Shown piece by piece: positions 59,593 to 64,000 of a stretch of DNA of 64,000 nucleotides. Origin of the DNA: Candidatus Binatia bacterium. GTDB taxonomy: Bacteria > Desulfobacterota > Binatia > UBA12015. Position numbers and translations under genes: made by a program. The notes beneath the pieces were generated by a model. The model saw only the letters and a list, made by a program, of their open reading frames with translations. It was not told where the DNA came from and searched no databases. Each line of letters starts with the position of its first letter. Positions within the stretch are counted from its first letter, which is position 1. The stretch lies in the NCBI GenBank assembly GCA_029248525.1, contig JAQWJE010000039.1, positions 267,491 to 331,490 on the forward strand, in the 5' to 3' direction.

Positions 59593-61575
59593 TCAGCGTG
59601 CCGGCCCGCGACGTTCCGCATCGCGACGCATCAGGCGAAGAGCGTTCGTCATCTGCGCCGAGGCCTGCAATTCGATGATCTGCACACCGCCACGGTCGTA
59701 GACCAATTCCACCAAGGGTGATTCTGCAAGCTTTCGCGCGTCCACCATTCCTCGCGCCGAACGACTGAAGTAGAAATAGCGCACCCCTTGAACCACCAGT
59801 CTGTCGATCTTCTCGTTCGAGAACCCCGGAAGCCGTTGGACTGCAACGACCCGGCTGGCTCGGGTCATGAATCGGGGCGCCAAAGGGGAAAGCATCGGGC
59901 CGGTCGTCGTGCGACGATCCGTGAAATAGGGAATCCAGTAGCCCCCATCGGTTCCCACCGCGAGTTGCGGCAAGATGTTCTTCGCAGCGATTGCGAATTG
60001 GGACTGTGGTGGCGTGTGCTCGCGAATCCACTCGAATGCCTCGAGATCCCCTTCTTCAACAAGCTGGTAGGGCGCAGGAACGTCGCTGAGACGGGCCGGG
60101 ATTGAGACCAACCCGAGCATGAGCATTCCGACCAGGAAGACTCTTTCGACACCCGCGCGACGTTGGGCCGGCGAGATCTCGACGACTGCGTCGAGTCCGC
60201 AACTCAGAAGAATGGCCAGTGGCAGGTAGGCGAACATCAGTACCGCGTTCAGCGGCAAAATATCGAGGATATGAATACGAAGAAGGTGTACACTTCCCAA
60301 AGCAATCAGGGCCACCATCCAGCAGCCTGTCAACCGAGCCAGGTTGCTACCCCGGATGATTGCGAGAGAGCCCAAACTCAAGGATATACCGACAAGCAGT
60401 GGGGCCCCCAACCAGGAAAACAGGGACTCTCCCATCCAGACCGAGAAGTAGGCCTCGCTGTTGACGCCGCGCAGATCACCGCCGCCGGTCCAGCCATTCC
60501 CGCCGCGCGAGAGAAACCAATGCCCCCAGACCCAATGGTAGAGGCCCAGCCCGTAGCGCGGTAATAATGCGAACCCGGCCAGAAATGCGGTGCCCAGCAC
60601 AGGCTGCACGAGGGCTCGGGCACGTCCTTGCTTCCGGGCTGCGGCTGCCTCCGCGAGGAAGGTGAGTAATAAAATCGCAAAGAGGAAGATCCCGACCCGC
60701 AGGTGGACGAGAACCGTAGCGATCGCCAGCCCTGCCGATAGCGCACCCAGCGTGAGAAGCTCCCCACGTCGCCCCTTTGTCGGACCTGTGTGCAGCCGCC
60801 GGAACCAAACCCAGCAAACTCCCCACGCTATGGGCAGAAGCGCCTGTCCGCCTACCTGCGTAAAACGGCCCCACGCGAGATAAGCATTCGGCATCTGGTT
60901 GATGAGCCCTGCTGCGATCAAGCCTACCCAGGCGGCTTTGGGCGACGCATATCGATCAAGGAGGAGATAAACCCCGACTGCCGCCAATACGTTCAGGGCC
61001 TGCCCGGACCAGACCAGTCCGAGAAGCGGGGAGACGGATCCCGCCCACGAGACAAACGAGCTGATGGCATAGAGTCCGGTGTGATAGCGATCCAGCGGGA
61101 TGCTCGCGAAGACCGGCATTCGGTCCGGCAGAAAACCAGATTCCACAACGTCTCGGGTCAACATCGCATGATGAAGAGAGTCGGTCAGAGGGGGAATCGG
61201 AAATTGGTTGGCCAACCATGCCCGGGTCGCCGCCACAGTCAGAATAATCCCGAGAGCAATCCATTCATCACCGACCAGCCGACGGCGACGCTCGCCGCGC
61301 CATGATCTTTCGAACAGAATCAGGAGGCTGATGCCGAGCACGCCGTAGACGAATCCGGGCCCGAGACCACCCAGAGGAACCCCCGTCGAAACGAGTCCAT
61401 CCTGCATTGCGAAGAGGAGAGGTGGTAGCGCAGCCCCTATACCGGCCGCCACCAGCCAACCTTGCAACCCCTCAAAATGTCGGTCCATTCGTAATGCCAA
61501 AAAGATGGCCCTGCCGGGGATCAGCAGCATGGCGACGGCCGCAAACGCCGCTCGAATCACTTCCGAATGTTCCAT
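59593..61575 (-). CDS. Large polytopic membrane protein, glycosyltransferase-like
   Basis: 660 residues with about 13-14 hydrophobic helices and a soluble C-terminal domain of about 150 residues. Features include IPPLTDSLHHAMLTRDVV and IPLDRYHTGLYA in an early loop (possible acidic/His active-site loop as in GT-C enzymes) and a tail with EAFEWIREHTPPQSQFAI followed by VRYFYFSRS, a pattern common in bacterial membrane proteins annotated 'DUF6541' or 'glycosyltransferase family 39-like'. Sugar transfer on the outer face of the inner membrane is a plausible role, not shown. It converges on the COG0523 gene. Confidence 0.6.
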   Translation of the reverse strand: MEHSEVIRAAFAAVAMLLIPGRAIFLALRMDRHFEGLQGWLVAAGIGAALPPLLFAMQDGLVSTGVPLGGLGPGFVYGVLGISLLILFERSWRGERRRRLVGDEWIALGIILTVAATRAWLANQFPIPPLTDSLHHAMLTRDVVESGFLPDRMPVFASIPLDRYHTGLYAISSFVSWAGSVSPLLGLVWSGQALNVLAAVGVYLLLDRYASPKAAWVGLIAAGLINQMPNAYLAWGRFTQVGGQALLPIAWGVCWVWFRRLHTGPTKGRRGELLTLGALSAGLAIATVLVHLRVGIFLFAILLLTFLAEAAAARKQGRARALVQPVLGTAFLAGFALLPRYGLGLYHWVWGHWFLSRGGNGWTGGGDLRGVNSEAYFSVWMGESLFSWLGAPLLVGISLSLGSLAIIRGSNLARLTGCWMVALIALGSVHLLRIHILDILPLNAVLMFAYLPLAILLSCGLDAVVEISPAQRRAGVERVFLVGMLMLGLVSIPARLSDVPAPYQLVEEGDLEAFEWIREHTPPQSQFAIAAKNILPQLAVGTDGGYWIPYFTDRRTTTGPMLSPLAPRFMTRASRVVAVQRLPGFSNEKIDRLVVQGVRYFYFSRSARGMVDARKLAESPLVELVYDRGGVQIIELQASAQMTNALRLMRRDAERRGPAR

Positions 61576-61658
61576 GGGGGTGCCATTCCTACCACGAATC
61601 CGCGCAGCGCGGAACGGAAGCAGTCAGGGCCGGGCGACGGCCAGCGCGCTCGCGCCAA

Positions 61659-62300
61659 TCAGCCCAAAAGGATTTGCCTCACGAAGTTCTGCACGGGCGA
61701 CAAAAGAAACTGCAGCGCACCAGAGAAGATTACGAGCAACAGAATCGGCATACCCCAGCGCCGGATCTGGGACGTCATCGCGAGCCATGACGGCGGGACA
61801 ACACTCTCGAGAACGCCGAAACCATCAAGGGGCGGGATCGGCAGCAAGTTGAAGACCGCCAGAATCAAATTGATCAGAACCGAGTAGACGCCAAAAAGCA
61901 TCGCGAGTTCGGCGGGAGAGCCTCCTCCCACGACATTCCCCTGACTCCGCAGCACAAGAACAGCAGCGCCCATGACCGTCGCCAAAATAATATTTGATGC
62001 CGGTCCGGCTGCCGAGATCCAGAGGTTTGCCGAGCGCGGATGTCGCGTGCGACCGAGCGAAATCGGCACAGGCTTGGCCCACCCGAATACCGGGGCTCCA
62101 GCGAAAGCCAGGAGTGCCGGGAGCACGATGCTGCCCACCGGATCGATATGACGGGCCGGATTGAGGCTGATCCGCCCAAGATCTTTCGCGGTCGGATCGC
62201 CACACTGGAAGGCGACCCATCCGTGAGCCGACTCATGAACCGACACCGCGAAGATCAATGCAGCAATCTGAAGCACGACCGAAATTGTCTGAATCTCCAT
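61659..62300 (-). CDS. Site-2 protease family (M50) metalloprotease
   Basis: 213 residues, five to six membrane helices. The zinc motif HESAH (His22, Glu23, His26) is in the first helix, and the distant Asp ligand is in [27 protein letters not shown] and AGPASNI are the other conserved M50B blocks. Short S2P-like peptidases of this kind cleave membrane-bound regulators; the target is unknown. No CBS or PDZ domain is present. Confidence 0.92.
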   Translation of the reverse strand: MEIQTISVVLQIAALIFAVSVHESAHGWVAFQCGDPTAKDLGRISLNPARHIDPVGSIVLPALLAFAGAPVFGWAKPVPISLGRTRHPRSANLWISAAGPASNIILATVMGAAVLVLRSQGNVVGGGSPAELAMLFGVYSVLINLILAVFNLLPIPPLDGFGVLESVVPPSWLAMTSQIRRWGMPILLLVIFSGALQFLLSPVQNFVRQILLG

Positions 62301-62381
62301 ATCTCAAGCTCACCACTCCTCCGGGCAGCCGTCAAGGTCGGGCGCGTGACCCGGGACGTGGAACCGAGTAGTCTGGTGCGC

Positions 62382-64000
62382 ATGGATGCTTCCGAACCCG
62401 GCACAAACCTCATCGATCCTGTCTGCGGCATGAACGTGAACGAGCCAGCCCCGGAGAGACAGGTGGAACATCGAGGGCAGATTTATCACTTTTGCAGCAC
62501 GGGGTGTTGCAAGAAGTTCGCCGCCAACCCGGAAGGCTACCTATCGGGCGAAGTCGCGGATGCCGGCGATCCCGACGCTGTTTATACCTGCCCGATGCAT
62601 CCCGAAATCGAACAGGTCGGACCCGGTGCGTGCCCTCTCTGCGGCATGGCGCTCGAGCCCAAGGATATTCGATTACAGAACCTCGAAGCGGACCCGGAGC
62701 TGATATCCCTCCGCCGGCGCCTGGCTTGGAGCGTGCTGCCTGCGGGGATGGTGTTCTTCCTGGCCATGGGAGAGATGATTCCCGGTAATCCTCTTACGAC
62801 ACTATTTTCGGACACGACTCGGGGCTGGATTCAGCTCGTTTTGACGACCCCGATCGTATTCGTTGCTGGGTCGATTTTTTTTCAGAGAGCCTGGGTCTCC
62901 CTCCGCACCGGACATCTGAATATGTTCACCTTGGTCGCGATCGGCAGCGGCTCTGCATGGGCCTTCAGCACCATCCAAATTCTGTTCCCGCACGCGCTGG
63001 GAGGATTACCTCACCAAAGCGCCGGGGGCGCGCCGGAGCTCTATTTCGAGACAGCCGCCATCATCGTCATATTGGTTCTGCTCGGCCAGGTCATCGAGTT
63101 GGGAGCGCGAGCGAAGACCGGATCGGCAGTCAAGGCATTGCTGGGGCTGGAACCGCCCACGGCACGCCGGGTGGCGCCAGACGGTGAAGAAGACGAGATC
63201 GGCGTCGACGCGGTGCAAGTCGGCGACAGGCTGCGGGTACGGCCCGGGGAGAAAATTCCTGTCGATGGGCGCGTCACGGAAGGTCAAAGCTGGGTGGACG
63301 AATCGATGCTGACCGGCGAGGCCGTTCATATCTCGAAAGATATCGGGGACCGTGTTTCGGGCGGAACGCTGAATGGAAACGGCTCGTTTCTCTTCGAGGC
63401 CGATCGAATCGGCAAGGATACGTTACTTGCTCAGATCGTAAACTTGGTCGGCGAGGCTCAGCGTTCCCGTGCGCCGATCGACCGACTGGCCGACAAGGTA
63501 TCCGGCATCTTCGTCCCGGTTGTCCTGCTGATCTCGGCGATTTCCTTCGGTGTGTGGCTGGTATGGGGACCCGAGCCTCGTCTTTCCTATGCGATGATGG
63601 CGGCGGTCGCCGTCCTGATGATCGCTTGCCCTTGCGCTCTTGGGCTGGCGACGCCCATGGCCGTAATGGTGGGGATCGGGCGGGGAGCGCAAGCTGGCGT
63701 TCTCGTCAAGGACGCGGCCGCGCTCGAGACTCTGGCCGTTGTCGATACAGTCATCCTCGACAAGACCGGAACCCTGACCGAAGGGAACGCTCGGCTTGTC
63801 ACCGTAGAAGGCCCAACCGAGCTTCTTTCGTTTGCCGCGAGCGTGGAGACGGCCAGCGAGCACCCCATCGCGGAGGCGATTGTGGCGGGCGCCAAAGCCA
63901 GAGATATTGCCGTACCGGCGGTCGAGGACTTCGTCTCGCGACCCGGGATTGGCGTCTTCGGCACCGTGAACTCGCGGAAAGTCGCCGTCGGAAGCGAACG
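62382..64000 (+). CDS. Copper/silver-type P1B ATPase, 5' part (truncated by window edge)
   Basis: The frame opens at ATG 62382 and runs without stop to base 64000 (about 539 residues). N-terminal YHS domain ([11 protein letters not shown]...[10 protein letters not shown]), then the heavy-metal-binding motif [26 protein letters not shown], then membrane helices. The core ATPase motifs are seen: TGEAV in the actuator loop, [18 protein letters not shown] with the CPC metal site, and DKTGTLTEG (phospho-Asp460). This domain order (YHS, HMBD, CPC) fits CopA-like exporters of Cu+ or Ag+. The nucleotide-binding end is outside the window. Confidence 0.92.
   Translation, partial: MDASEPGTNLIDPVCGMNVNEPAPERQVEHRGQIYHFCSTGCCKKFAANPEGYLSGEVADAGDPDAVYTCPMHPEIEQVGPGACPLCGMALEPKDIRLQNLEADPELISLRRRLAWSVLPAGMVFFLAMGEMIPGNPLTTLFSDTTRGWIQLVLTTPIVFVAGSIFFQRAWVSLRTGHLNMFTLVAIGSGSAWAFSTIQILFPHALGGLPHQSAGGAPELYFETAAIIVILVLLGQVIELGARAKTGSAVKALLGLEPPTARRVAPDGEEDEIGVDAVQVGDRLRVRPGEKIPVDGRVTEGQSWVDESMLTGEAVHISKDIGDRVSGGTLNGNGSFLFEADRIGKDTLLAQIVNLVGEAQRSRAPIDRLADKVSGIFVPVVLLISAISFGVWLVWGPEPRLSYAMMAAVAVLMIACPCALGLATPMAVMVGIGRGAQAGVLVKDAAALETLAVVDTVILDKTGTLTEGNARLVTVEGPTELLSFAASVETASEHPIAEAIVAGAKARDIAVPAVEDFVSRPGIGVFGTVNSRKVAVGSE

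Noticed and set aside
1..64000. Search for CRISPR arrays, IS elements, integrases, toxin-antitoxin and defence genes
   Set aside because: No regular repeats, transposase, integrase or defence-type domain was seen by eye anywhere in the window.

Overview
This 64 kb window is bacterial chromosome with high GC, very dense coding and genes on both strands in short operons. No insertion sequence, prophage, CRISPR array or plasmid module was seen. Gene content suggests a Gram-negative 'deltaproteobacterial'-grade organism (Myxococcota or Binatota-like), but this is an inference from content only. The signs are many lipoproteins with lipoboxes, an RND efflux pair, F420/LLM-type oxidoreductases, a bacterial deoxyhypusine-synthase homologue, an AMACR-type racemase, crotonases, a thiolase and a DUF35 protein. 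Both ends cut genes: an RNase Z-like protein on the left and a copper-type P-ATPase on the right.

Layout. 1-4.7 kb: rnz-like 3' end, rarA divergent from nadK-recN, tRNA-Ala and its terminator. 5-9.8 kb: an alpha/beta-hydrolase lipoprotein, a CDF exporter-ArsR operon, a formylglycine-type sulfatase lipoprotein. 9.8-17.7 kb: crotonase, LLM oxidoreductase, a coupled MATE/DUF6491 lipoprotein/deoxyhypusine-synthase-like/SDR operon, M20 peptidase lipoprotein, peroxiredoxin and HIT protein. 17.9-22.4 kb: tRNA-Glu(CTC), tRNA-Gln(CTG), a cupin/JmjC-like protein, gltX, a single-domain response regulator, tRNA-Lys directly followed by a crcB pair, and tRNA-Glu(TTC).

22.4-28.6 kb: DksA-like/FMO operon, crotonase-SGNH hydrolase operon, and an operon of a KASIII/HMG-CoA-synthase-like protein fused to a DUF35 zinc-ribbon/OB domain with a thiolase. 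28.7-32.3 kb: xthA, an in-frame Maf-YggS fusion, proC, yggT and an FmdB-type zinc ribbon. 32.4-34.8 kb: phasin-like protein and an ArnT/GT39-type membrane glycosyltransferase. 34.8-41.5 kb: nuoB-G-I-C-D-E-F, encoding all soluble-arm subunits of complex I and none of the membrane-arm subunits, plus a small unknown gene.

41.6-48.9 kb: a lipoprotein, an MDR dehydrogenase, a histone-H1-like protein with a C4 zinc finger, two alkaline-phosphatase-superfamily proteins with Thr instead of formylglycine Cys, and VOC and pgl. 48.9-64 kb: SpmA-SpmB-like fusion, RND MFP/permease, trmO, N-acyl-D-amino-acid deacylase family, AMACR, GNAT, COG0523 GTPase, a large membrane protein, an M50 protease and the truncated Cu-ATPase.

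Two architectural habits stand out. Co-directional neighbours are often joined by 4-nt start/stop overlaps (ATGA, GTGA, TTGA). Five convergent pairs interlock their stop codons in a shared YTAR tetranucleotide. The most interesting items are the Maf-YggS fusion, the HMGS-like/DUF35-thiolase pair, the soluble-arm-only nuo operon, tRNA-Lys joined to crcB without a Shine-Dalgarno, the zinc-finger H1-like protein and the bacterial DHS-like operon. I found no multi-gene system that I can call new with confidence.
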